Below, piece by piece: positions 1-5,496 of a stretch of DNA of 5,496 nt (positions are counted from its first letter, which is position 1; each line of letters opens with the position of its first letter). Source of the DNA: Flavobacteriaceae bacterium (GTDB lineage: Bacteria; Bacteroidota; Bacteroidia; Flavobacteriales; Flavobacteriaceae); the NCBI GenBank assembly GCA_027068695.1, contig JAMOMG010000245.1:1-5496 (forward strand), given 5' to 3'. Under the pieces are notes generated by a model, which saw nothing but the letters and a program-made list of their open reading frames with translations, had not been told where the DNA came from and ran no database searches. Position numbers and translations under genes: made by a program.

Positions 1-197
1 CGTTTTAAAATATTTCTACCATAAAACGGAACTTTCAAATCAATCATCTCTCCATGATAAGGATAATCAACTATAAATGTATCAAAAACTATCAGAGTCA
101 CATCATAATCTTTATTAAGTTCTTGTGCGCCTGTCACTGCAACTTTTTCTAAACCACCTTGTGCTAGAAAAGGTGTGATAATGGCTATTTTTTTCAT
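1..197 (-). CDS. N-terminal fragment of a GT-B (GT4-like) glycosyltransferase, cut by the window edge
   Basis: Sixty-five codons are visible from ATG 197, and the frame remains open at the left edge. The protein begins MKKIAIITPFLAQGGLEKVA, a typical GT-B N-terminus: a beta strand, then the Gly-rich GGLE-x-V loop and an amphipathic helix, followed by a second strand, YDVTLIVFDT (31-40). The GT4 donor-binding domain would lie outside the window, so the donor and exact family are unknown. AGGGA at 207-211 lies 9 nt upstream and supports the start. Its ATG overlaps the TGA stop of the polymerase-like gene (ATGA, 194-197), a junction typical of coupled translation. It is probably the third sugar transferase of the same assembly pathway. 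Confidence 0.85.
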   Translation of the reverse strand, partial: MKKIAIITPFLAQGGLEKVAVTGAQELNKDYDVTLIVFDTFIVDYPYHGEMIDLKVPFYGRNILK

Positions 198-1279
198 TTT
201 GTTTTTTCCCTATTTTTATATAAAATGCTCATAGAAAATAGTATAAAAATCAATTCAAATGTAAATCTATATCTTGCAGCTGTTCCATAATTAAAAATAA
301 CTAAACCATAAACCATCATAGCTATAAAAAAATAAACAATCAGAAAGTTTATAAAATCATTTTTGACTACAAATTGCTCTTTTATTATTTTATAAATAAA
401 ATAAAATATAAATAAATTCTCAAAAGATTGAAATAATTGTAAAACATTAGAACTTTCCCAAGGTAGAGGTTTAAGAACCATATATATTGCACCAACAGTT
501 CCTTGAAACACCAAGTCCCTATATGAAGTTAATGGTATATATAATAACTTATTTCCACCATCTTCTACATACATATTAAAGCGAACTATATCAATTGCTT
601 CAATACCAATAAAACTTATAAATAGATAAAATAACACAATCAAAAAGAGTAGTTTTATTAATAATTTTACACTAAACAAAGAACCTTTTATTATTGTATT
701 GTAAACAACAATGGCAACAACAAAAATTAAAAAGTTTTGAGTCTTTATCAATAAAAGGGGTAAGGAAAAAATTATAGCTAATAATAGTTGCTTCTTATAT
801 AGTAAATAAATACTCATAATCATAAAAAGTAAAATCCACATTTCTCTCAAAGCAACCCCTGCATATAATGCAAAACTTGGATAAAGCAGATAAAACCACA
901 GAGCATTTCCTTCTAAAATATTTTTTTTATATAAAAAAATAAATATGACTGAGTAAAGAATAAAGTTAATAATAGCAATAGAAAAAATAGAATCTAAAAA
1001 AGGTATAGGAAATAGAGAGAAAAACAGTGATGCTGTTGCAACTGTTCCTGAATGGTATTGATGATAGTTTATGAAGTCTAAAGAATCCCGAATTGCAGAA
1101 GACACATGAAAATATTTGAATTGATCAGGCAAATAATGAGGAGAAAATAAAACACCATTTAATAAAAATATCAAAAATAGATGACTTAAAACAAAGAGAT
1201 AATTAATCATCGGTATTTTGTAGATAGAAAATAGTACAAATACTAAAGCAGCTGCATATATTGCGTTTAATAAATCCAT
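194..1279 (-). CDS. Multi-pass membrane protein, putative polysaccharide polymerase (Wzy/EpsG-like)
   Basis: Likely joins lipid-linked repeat units on the periplasmic side of the inner membrane; assigned from topology, motifs and context. From ATG 1279 it has 361 residues and roughly 10-12 hydrophobic segments. Seen features (this numbering): a polar loop LPDQFKYFHVSSAIR (50-64), LLYPSFALYAGVALREMW (131-148) with a conserved-looking Arg-Glu, a loop with SYRDLVFQG (252-260) leading to KPLPWESSN (270-278), and a C-terminal NYGTAARYRFTFE (330-342) before the last helix. The P-x-P-W and N-x-G-T-x-x-R-x-R patterns recur in polymerase-like proteins of polysaccharide loci. The start is uncertain: in-frame ATGs at 1321 and 1303 would give 375 and 369 residues but lie inside the preceding gene and, like 1279, lack a good ribosome site. 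I prefer 1279 because it lies one base after that gene's stop (TAG-T-ATG) and begins at the first hydrophobic helix. G+C is lowest here. A flippase is less likely, as no Wzx pattern is seen. Confidence 0.72.
   Translation of the reverse strand: MDLLNAIYAAALVFVLFSIYKIPMINYLFVLSHLFLIFLLNGVLFSPHYLPDQFKYFHVSSAIRDSLDFINYHQYHSGTVATASLFFSLFPIPFLDSIFSIAIINFILYSVIFIFLYKKNILEGNALWFYLLYPSFALYAGVALREMWILLFMIMSIYLLYKKQLLLAIIFSLPLLLIKTQNFLIFVVAIVVYNTIIKGSLFSVKLLIKLLFLIVLFYLFISFIGIEAIDIVRFNMYVEDGGNKLLYIPLTSYRDLVFQGTVGAIYMVLKPLPWESSNVLQLFQSFENLFIFYFIYKIIKEQFVVKNDFINFLIVYFFIAMMVYGLVIFNYGTAARYRFTFELIFILFSMSILYKNREKTK
207..211 (-). promoter_or_regulatory. Ribosome binding site (AGGGA) of the glycosyltransferase starting at 197
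   Basis: AGGGA lies 9 nt before ATG 197, inside the last codons of the polymerase-like gene. With the ATGA stop/start overlap it suggests that both reinitiation and direct loading are possible. Confidence 0.55.
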
Positions 1280-1280
1280 A

Positions 1281-2366
1281 CTAAAGCCCAAGTACCTTTT
1301 CATACTGAGCAAATACTTCATCTTCAGTAAATGCTTTTATCCCTTCTGCTAAATGCTCAGGGGATATAGGGTTTTGCAATGCTTTTTTTATTCCTTCTGC
1401 CATTGCTTTAGGGTCATGCATCGGAACTAGATAGCCATATTTTTCCTCTTGGAGTACTTCTCTTGGACCTGTAGGACAGTCGGTTGATACAGGAGTACAA
1501 CCACACATCATAGCTTCAACAAGAACATTTGGTAAACCTTCTGAATAAGATGAAAGTACATAAATATCAGAATGATAATAATATTTCAAAGGATTTGATT
1601 TATGACCAACAAGCTTAATGCAAGAAGTCATATTTTCATCTTTTATCATATTTTCCAGTATTTCACGCTGATACCCTTCACCTAAAATAATTAATTTTAT
1701 ATCAACTGTTTTAATGACTTCTTTCATCGCCATAATTAAAATATGAAAGCCTTTTCTTTTTGTAAGAGTTCCTGCACTTATTATTACAGGGGAAGTTTTG
1801 TTTATAAGCCAAGGTTCATCTATAGATTCTTTTTTTCTTGACTTTGACTCTAAATCAACTATCACATTATAAATAGATGTAAATTTCTCTGTATTGTACA
1901 TAGCATTGTACTCTTTTGCCATATCTTTTGAGACACATGCCAATACATCTGCCCTATGATATACAAGTCCAAGAGCTTTTTGCATAAACCAACTTTTAGA
2001 TAGAAACTTTCCTCTATAAACTCTTGTTGCAGAGATACGAAATGAAACACTTATCTTGGCTTTTGATTTGGCAATCCTTGCTGATGTGAGAACCACAGTA
2101 TTTAAATGATCTTCAGCAGATATTATGATATCTGGTTTAGTGTTTTTTAAATATTTTATGATCATTCCAAACATAGTCAATACTCTTGAATGGTTAAAGT
2201 TGATAACATTTATTCCATCTAATTTTGGTACAGTTAGATCTTTGGGTACATACCCCAATATAAAATCTACATTATATCCTTTGCTTAAAAATAATTTTGC
2301 AAGACGTATTTGGGCAAGAGGAACACCAGTAAGTGAATATCGTGCAGTAAAAAATGTTATTTTCAA
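1281..2366 (-). CDS. GT4-family glycosyltransferase with TTG start
   Basis: A predicted retaining sugar transferase of 361 residues acting on the cytoplasmic face of the inner membrane. It starts directly with the first beta strand (KITFFTARYS), followed by the acceptor-side loop SLTGVPLAQIRLAKL (11-25). The C-terminal Glycos_transf_1 domain begins near residue 193. It shows SAGTLTKRKGFHIL (197-210, with the Arg/Lys donor-phosphate contacts), LIILGEGYQRE (225-235), a classical EX7E motif SEGLPNVLVEAM (275-286; Glu276 and Glu284) and CPTGPREVL (297-305). A C-P-x-G-P-x-E-(I/V)-L block is frequent in GT4 enzymes of O-antigen and capsule loci, several of which transfer Gal, GalNAc or related sugars; a specific donor would be a guess. 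The start codon is TTG with GGAGA 6 nt upstream; no in-frame ATG or GTG fits better, because the TTG already sits at the start of the conserved fold. It follows a 64-bp gap, and the next gene starts at its stop codon. Confidence 0.93.
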   Translation of the reverse strand: MKITFFTARYSLTGVPLAQIRLAKLFLSKGYNVDFILGYVPKDLTVPKLDGINVINFNHSRVLTMFGMIIKYLKNTKPDIIISAEDHLNTVVLTSARIAKSKAKISVSFRISATRVYRGKFLSKSWFMQKALGLVYHRADVLACVSKDMAKEYNAMYNTEKFTSIYNVIVDLESKSRKKESIDEPWLINKTSPVIISAGTLTKRKGFHILIMAMKEVIKTVDIKLIILGEGYQREILENMIKDENMTSCIKLVGHKSNPLKYYYHSDIYVLSSYSEGLPNVLVEAMMCGCTPVSTDCPTGPREVLQEEKYGYLVPMHDPKAMAEGIKKALQNPISPEHLAEGIKAFTEDEVFAQYEKVLGL

Positions 2367-2430
2367 AATATTTCTCCAATTATATTTTATTAAAAAGTTT
2401 ACTTTATAAGCTATAATTTTTTATAATAAT
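2367..2430 (-). other. 64-bp intergenic spacer, the longest in the window
   Basis: It lies between the two complete glycosyltransferase genes and is almost entirely A and T apart from the ribosome binding site. A 5-bp A/T-only inverted repeat near 2412-2428 is too weak for a terminator. A TATAAT hexamer (2379-2384) has no -35 partner, and transcription from it would begin within the ribosome binding site. I see no convincing regulatory element, so the upstream transcript probably reads through. Confidence 0.4.
2373..2377 (-). promoter_or_regulatory. Ribosome binding site (GGAGA) supporting the TTG start at 2366
   Basis: GGAGA lies 6 nt before the TTG at 2366 and is the only clear Shine-Dalgarno sequence in the 64-bp gap. 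It makes TTG the start of the GT4 gene even though the codon is rare. Confidence 0.7.
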
Positions 2431-3513
2431 TTAACTCATTATACTTTCAAGTCTTGACTTAGCAGCTTTATATGAATAGTTCTCTTCATAAATTTTACGA
2501 AGTTCAGTATCAAATGGACTCTTTACCTTCTTATCAGATAATTCTATAGCTTTCACAAATTCATCTGATGAAATACAAACACAACCTGCTTGTTCCACTA
2601 TATCTTCATAACCTGAAAAAGCTTCAGGTGTACCAATAATTTTTTTTCCATACATTAGTGCTTCAGCTACTTTTGTTTTCATACCAGATCCATCAAATAT
2701 AGGGGCTATTACAAAACAAGCATCACGATACCACGGTGCAAGACTTTCAACCTCACCAATAACCACAACTTTTCCACTAAGCTCTAGCTCATTTTTAAAC
2801 TTTTCAAAACCTCTACCAACTATATATGTTTTTATGCTAATATATGGCACAACATGCTCTACAAACCAAAAAATACCAGCTTGATTGGCATAAAATGTAC
2901 TTCCTACAAACAGTGCAAATTTTTCTTTTACTTGGTTTGCTGAAAAAACATTGCTTGATGGCAATTTATCTTCCAAGGACATTGGATATAAATTAGTTGC
3001 AAGTTTTCCATAGAGTTGTTGAAGTAAGTGACTATCTCTTTCATTTATACAAATAATATTATCACTATACCAAACAGCCTTTCTCTCTGCTAGATAGTTT
3101 ACCATAAGTACAGACAAAGCATGTAATGTTTTAGTTTGTTTCAGTAAACCTAAAAAAAACTTGGCTTCTACATTGTGAAAAAAAGTATAAATTTTAATTT
3201 TTGGAAATCTTTTTTTAACTATTTTGACAAAACCACCAAAATTTGACCCGTCAACAAATATCTTGTTAATGTTATTTTCTTCAATCACTTGCATAGCTTC
3301 AAACATAAACTCCGATGTAAGTCCATCTATATACCCTTTGAATGCATAAAAAATACTTTTCATACCACTTGTAGAATTTTTGGATAATTCAAATACTGTA
3401 CATTGATCTCCATATATCTCTTTGAGAATATCATGATTTAATTTACGTAATAGTTCTCTTCCTCCTGTAGGAAGTTTATAAATTTTATTTGTTAATAATA
3501 ATATATCATTCAT
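2431..3513 (-). CDS. GT-B fold glycosyltransferase (GT4-like, GSG-x-K-x-K-x-x-EA subtype)
   Basis: A predicted cytoplasmic sugar transferase of 360 residues, a normal GT-B length. The N-terminal half holds a TGGRELLRKL stretch (16-25), the place of the Gly-rich loop in GT-B enzymes, and a FFHNVEAKFF segment (111-120) like the H-N-x-E motif common in this group. The C-terminal Rossmann half begins at FALFVGSTFYANQAG (199-213). It carries WYRDACFVIAPI (261-272) and then the donor-site signature GSGMKTKVAEAL (275-286), followed by GKKIIGTPEAFSG (289-301). Glu284 is the second Glu of the EX7E motif; Ser276 replaces the first Glu, which is usual for GSG-type members. The start is ATG 3513, with AAGG 8 nt upstream and a 26-bp gap after the SGNH gene. 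It fits assembly of the repeat unit; the donor and acceptor sugars cannot be read from the sequence. Confidence 0.9.
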   Translation of the reverse strand: MNDILLLTNKIYKLPTGGRELLRKLNHDILKEIYGDQCTVFELSKNSTSGMKSIFYAFKGYIDGLTSEFMFEAMQVIEENNINKIFVDGSNFGGFVKIVKKRFPKIKIYTFFHNVEAKFFLGLLKQTKTLHALSVLMVNYLAERKAVWYSDNIICINERDSHLLQQLYGKLATNLYPMSLEDKLPSSNVFSANQVKEKFALFVGSTFYANQAGIFWFVEHVVPYISIKTYIVGRGFEKFKNELELSGKVVVIGEVESLAPWYRDACFVIAPIFDGSGMKTKVAEALMYGKKIIGTPEAFSGYEDIVEQAGCVCISSDEFVKAIELSDKKVKSPFDTELRKIYEENYSYKAAKSRLESIMS

Positions 3514-3521
3514 TTTTTATA

Positions 3522-3525
3522 CCTT
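3522..3525 (-). promoter_or_regulatory. Ribosome binding site (AAGG) of the GSG-type glycosyltransferase gene
   Basis: AAGG lies in the 26-bp gap after the SGNH stop codon, 8 nt before ATG 3513. An out-of-frame ATG at 3509 overlaps the start (ATGAATG), but the good spacing and the open frame support 3513. Confidence 0.65.
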
Positions 3526-3539
3526 GTGATTATTATATC

Positions 3540-4517
3540 CTAAAGATTATTTTGAATCATTTGCATGACCTCTTGAGTTAAAATCTTAGAACCTTTTTTA
3601 TTTATATGATCTTGATTTTTAAAAAATGATTCATCTGATTTAAAATAATAGCGATAGTCTAAAACTTTTACATTTTTTTCCTTTGCTAAATCAGATACAA
3701 AATGATTTACTTTTAGATTATTTTCTTCATTGATCTGGTCAAAGTACTCTTTAGTTTGTGGATTAAAAAGCAAATAAACCTTTACTTCTTTTTTTCTAGC
3801 TTCTCTGATTGCTTTATAATAATAATCACGAACGGCTTTATCTATATTTGATGGAATATCTATACTATATGAATGTGTTCGTTTTTTTGCACTCTCAATT
3901 TTTTCTTTGGATGTAAGTGTTATCCATTGACTTACCTCTTTAGGTGTTCTCTTCTTACCACGACGAACAAGATAATCCTGAAAAAATTTTCTATGGATAA
4001 CTGGAGCTACGTCTGCCTGTAACGAAAGTAAAAAAATAGATTTTTCATCATTATTATAAAGTTTATTTTCTTTATAAAGTGATTTATTTACATTTTTAAG
4101 CAGATATAAGTGTTGTTCGGGCATTGTAGTATTAACCATATGATTGTACCCTAGTATACTGATATGATCGACTTCCAATAAAAGTACTTTTAAATTAGGG
4201 GCATATTTAAGTAAATGAGAAACTTTAGCATAAGCGACTTGTGGATACCAAGATGACGGTCGTGCATAATTAAAAAAAGAATCTATATCACTGTTTAATG
4301 AATCCATTGTATGTGAAGTTCCTATAGCCGAAATTTTTATAGATTTTCCATCCTCTTGGATAAAATGAAATCTCTTTTTAGAAAGATCATTTTTAAGAAC
4401 ATCATATGAAAATTTTTCAAAATAGGTTACATGTAAAACAATTAAAAGTATCAATGAAAAAGCAAAACTAAATACAAAAAATTTGTTTTTAGAAATTAAA
4501 ATATAAGAATTCAACAT
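3540..4517 (-). CDS. Membrane-anchored periplasmic SGNH-like protein, probable partner of the MBOAT acyltransferase
   Basis: Probably accepts or transfers the acyl group delivered by the MBOAT protein, as AlgJ/AlgX- or DltD-like proteins do. With the ATG at 4517 it has 325 residues: one hydrophobic segment (about 12-31) that would act as an uncleaved anchor, then a soluble domain. Sequence AIGTSHTMDSL (64-74) is an SGNH block I with Ser68 as candidate nucleophile; LLLEVDHISILG (112-123) is a second conserved-looking strand. Near the C-terminus, NQDHINKKG (301-309) matches the usual D-x-x-H-(L/I)-N-x-x-G block with His304, but the D at position -3 is Asn301. The start is chosen because GGAGG at 4522-4526 lies 4 nt before ATG 4517 and 1 nt before ATG 4520. 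An in-frame GTG at 4535 would put the ribosome site inside the gene and is less likely. The gene overlaps the MBOAT gene by about 30 nt. The SGNH fold and partnership are well supported by motif and context; the exact family is not resolved. Confidence 0.8.
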   Translation of the reverse strand: MLNSYILISKNKFFVFSFAFSLILLIVLHVTYFEKFSYDVLKNDLSKKRFHFIQEDGKSIKISAIGTSHTMDSLNSDIDSFFNYARPSSWYPQVAYAKVSHLLKYAPNLKVLLLEVDHISILGYNHMVNTTMPEQHLYLLKNVNKSLYKENKLYNNDEKSIFLLSLQADVAPVIHRKFFQDYLVRRGKKRTPKEVSQWITLTSKEKIESAKKRTHSYSIDIPSNIDKAVRDYYYKAIREARKKEVKVYLLFNPQTKEYFDQINEENNLKVNHFVSDLAKEKNVKVLDYRYYFKSDESFFKNQDHINKKGSKILTQEVMQMIQNNL

Positions 4518-5496
4518 CATGCCTCCAATATACACTTGCCAAAAAATTATAGAAAAAGATTATGATTATAAAGAACCATGAAAATATAGTTGGTTTAAAT
4601 TCTTTAAGCATTTCATTACTATTTTTTTTAGCTAAAACTATGATAAAAGCAAACACTAACAATAATACAATAACTAAATCACCGTATTTTATGCTCATAG
4701 TTTCAGTATCCTCAGAATGAATAATCAGATCTAAAAAAGTTGAATTAAGTTGCCAGATATTATCCGCAATAATCTGCTTTATGTAGAGTATAAATGAGGT
4801 GATATCAACATCAATCATTCCTCTTAAAACTTTTAATGCATCATCCCATTCTTTAGCTCTGAAAAATACCCAAGCAATATTTATAAAGTTAAAAGTAATA
4901 AACCATGCTAAGAGACTATTCATCTTAAACCCAAGCTGTTGCCATATTCTGTTGATGACCAATGCTACACCATGTAAGAAACCCCAAAAAACAAATGTCC
5001 ATCCAGCACCATGCCAAATACCTCCTATAATAAATGTTGCCAAGAGATTGTTATAGGTTCTAAAGTTTCCTTTTCTATTACCTCCAAGTGGTATGTAAAC
5101 ATAGTCTTTCAAAAATCGACTAAGTGTAATATGCCATCTTCTCCAAAAATCTTGGATATTAATTGCTTTATAGGGTGAGTTGAAGTTGATAGGTAATTTA
5201 ATATTAAATAAAAGTGCAGCTCCTATAGCCATATCGGTATAACCACTAAAGTCAAAATAAAGTTGAAAAGTATATGAAAGACTAGTTATCCAAGCCTCAA
5301 CAAAATGCAAAGTTTCTGTCTGATCAAAGCCATAGTTAGCCCATTTTGCAAAAGTATCTGCAATCACTACTTTTTTAAAAAGTCCTATAGCAAAGATAAA
5401 CAACCCCATGGCAATGTTTTTATAATTTTTAACCAAGTTCCATCTTGAAGCAAACTGTGGCATCATCTCTTTATGATGAACAATAGGACCTGCAAT
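4489..5496 (-). CDS. MBOAT-family membrane O-acyltransferase (AlgI-like), 5'-truncated by window edge
   Basis: Likely moves an acyl group, probably acetyl from acetyl-CoA, across the inner membrane for O-acylation of a polysaccharide. The reading frame stays open to the right edge: ten residues (IAGPIVHHKE) precede the internal Met at 5466, so that Met is not the start. IAGPIV-H is a conserved AlgI-type segment. Counting from the 5466 Met, the core motifs are FDFSGYTDMAIG (71-82), NFNSPYK followed by DFWRRWHITLS (94-116, His112), YIPLGGNRKG (124-133) and GGIWHGAGWTF (148-158). His152 corresponds to the invariant MBOAT histidine. Several hydrophobic helices follow, and the protein ends in EFLYFNF, close to the usual AlgI-type FIYFQF end, so the C-terminus is intact. 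With 335 residues visible against a usual 450-520, about 120-180 N-terminal residues lie outside the window. The downstream SGNH gene starts inside its last codons, suggesting paired function. The family is certain; acetyl as the cargo is inference. Confidence 0.95.
   Translation of the reverse strand: MAGPIVHHKEMMPQFASRWNLVKNYKNIAMGLFIFAIGLFKKVVIADTFAKWANYGFDQTETLHFVEAWITSLSYTFQLYFDFSGYTDMAIGAALLFNIKLPINFNSPYKAINIQDFWRRWHITLSRFLKDYVYIPLGGNRKGNFRTYNNLLATFIIGGIWHGAGWTFVFWGFLHGVALVINRIWQQLGFKMNSLLAWFITFNFINIAWVFFRAKEWDDALKVLRGMIDVDITSFILYIKQIIADNIWQLNSTFLDLIIHSEDTETMSIKYGDLVIVLLLVFAFIIVLAKKNSNEMLKEFKPTIFSWFFIIIIFFYNFLASVYWRHDVEFLYFNF
4522..4526 (-). promoter_or_regulatory. Ribosome binding site (GGAGG) of the SGNH gene, inside the MBOAT coding sequence
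   Basis: A full GGAGG core is followed by C and then two ATG codons in tandem (4520 and 4517). It lies inside the MBOAT coding sequence, where its bases fall in the Trp-Arg codons about 12 residues before the MBOAT end. The spacing of 4 nt favours the second ATG. It decides against the upstream GTG at 4535. Confidence 0.75.

Noticed and set aside
1862..2050. 62-codon minus-strand open frame inside the GT4 gene
   Set aside because: It is an out-of-frame shadow of a gene with clear domain motifs; its translation shows no recognisable fold and it has no ribosome site I can support.
2379..2384. TATAAT on the minus strand upstream of the TTG start, as a -10 promoter element
   Set aside because: No -35-like hexamer lies at the right distance, the surroundings are nearly all A/T so the match is expected by chance, and the implied transcript start would fall in the ribosome binding site.
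2125..2409. 94-codon plus-strand open frame
   Set aside because: It is antisense to the start of the GT4 gene, ends in the AT-rich spacer, and its translation shows no family motif.
2411..2430. Possible terminator hairpin in the 64-bp spacer
   Set aside because: The inverted repeat is about 5 bp of A/T pairs only, with no G/C stem, so it should not terminate transcription.
4799..5056. 85-codon plus-strand open frame
   Set aside because: It is antisense to the conserved core of the MBOAT gene, including the GGIWHG motif; the open frame is a by-product of that coding sequence.
5464..5466. ATG at 5466 as the start of the MBOAT gene
   Set aside because: The frame continues upstream to the window edge through the conserved IAGPIV-H segment, so this Met is internal.
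1..5496. A wholly new system, such as a defence island, CRISPR array or mobile element
   Set aside because: Every gene fits known polysaccharide assembly or O-acylation families, and no direct repeats, terminal inverted repeats, transposase or nuclease motifs were seen on either strand.

Overview
The window is one co-directional block on the minus strand, read from right to left. It encodes part of a cell-surface polysaccharide (O-antigen, capsule or exopolysaccharide) locus. Six genes are visible and both end genes are cut by the window edges. Coding density is near complete: the largest gap between genes is 64 bp and two junctions overlap. I see no RNA gene, insertion sequence, CRISPR array, terminator or convincing promoter, so the block looks like the interior of one long transcript.

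The DNA is AT-rich (I estimate about 30% G+C by hand counts on sample lines, lower in the membrane-protein gene). The proteins are rich in Lys, Ile, Phe and Asn, and several starts have Shine-Dalgarno sequences. This fits a low-GC Gram-negative bacterium, and the style of the MBOAT and glycosyltransferase proteins suggests Campylobacterota (Sulfurimonas/Arcobacter-like). That placement is inference and no marker gene here proves it.

Layout in the direction of transcription: (1) the 3' two-thirds or so of an AlgI-like MBOAT O-acyltransferase, 5496-4489; (2) a membrane-anchored, periplasmic SGNH-type protein that overlaps its end, about 4517-3540; (3) a GT-B glycosyltransferase of the GSG-K-K-EA type, 3513-2431; (4) a second, classical GT4 glycosyltransferase with a TTG start, 2366-1281; (5) a multi-pass membrane protein resembling Wzy/EpsG polysaccharide polymerases, about 1279-194; (6) the first 65 codons of another GT-B glycosyltransferase, 197-1.

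Working model: the cytoplasmic glycosyltransferases build a repeat unit on a lipid carrier. The Wzy-like protein joins repeat units on the periplasmic side. The MBOAT and its SGNH partner carry an acyl group (most likely acetyl) across the inner membrane and place it on the glycan. All component types are known. The less ordinary points are the SGNH protein's apparent lack of the usual aspartate in its C-terminal catalytic block, the nested start inside the MBOAT gene, a TTG start, and the low G+C of the putative polymerase.
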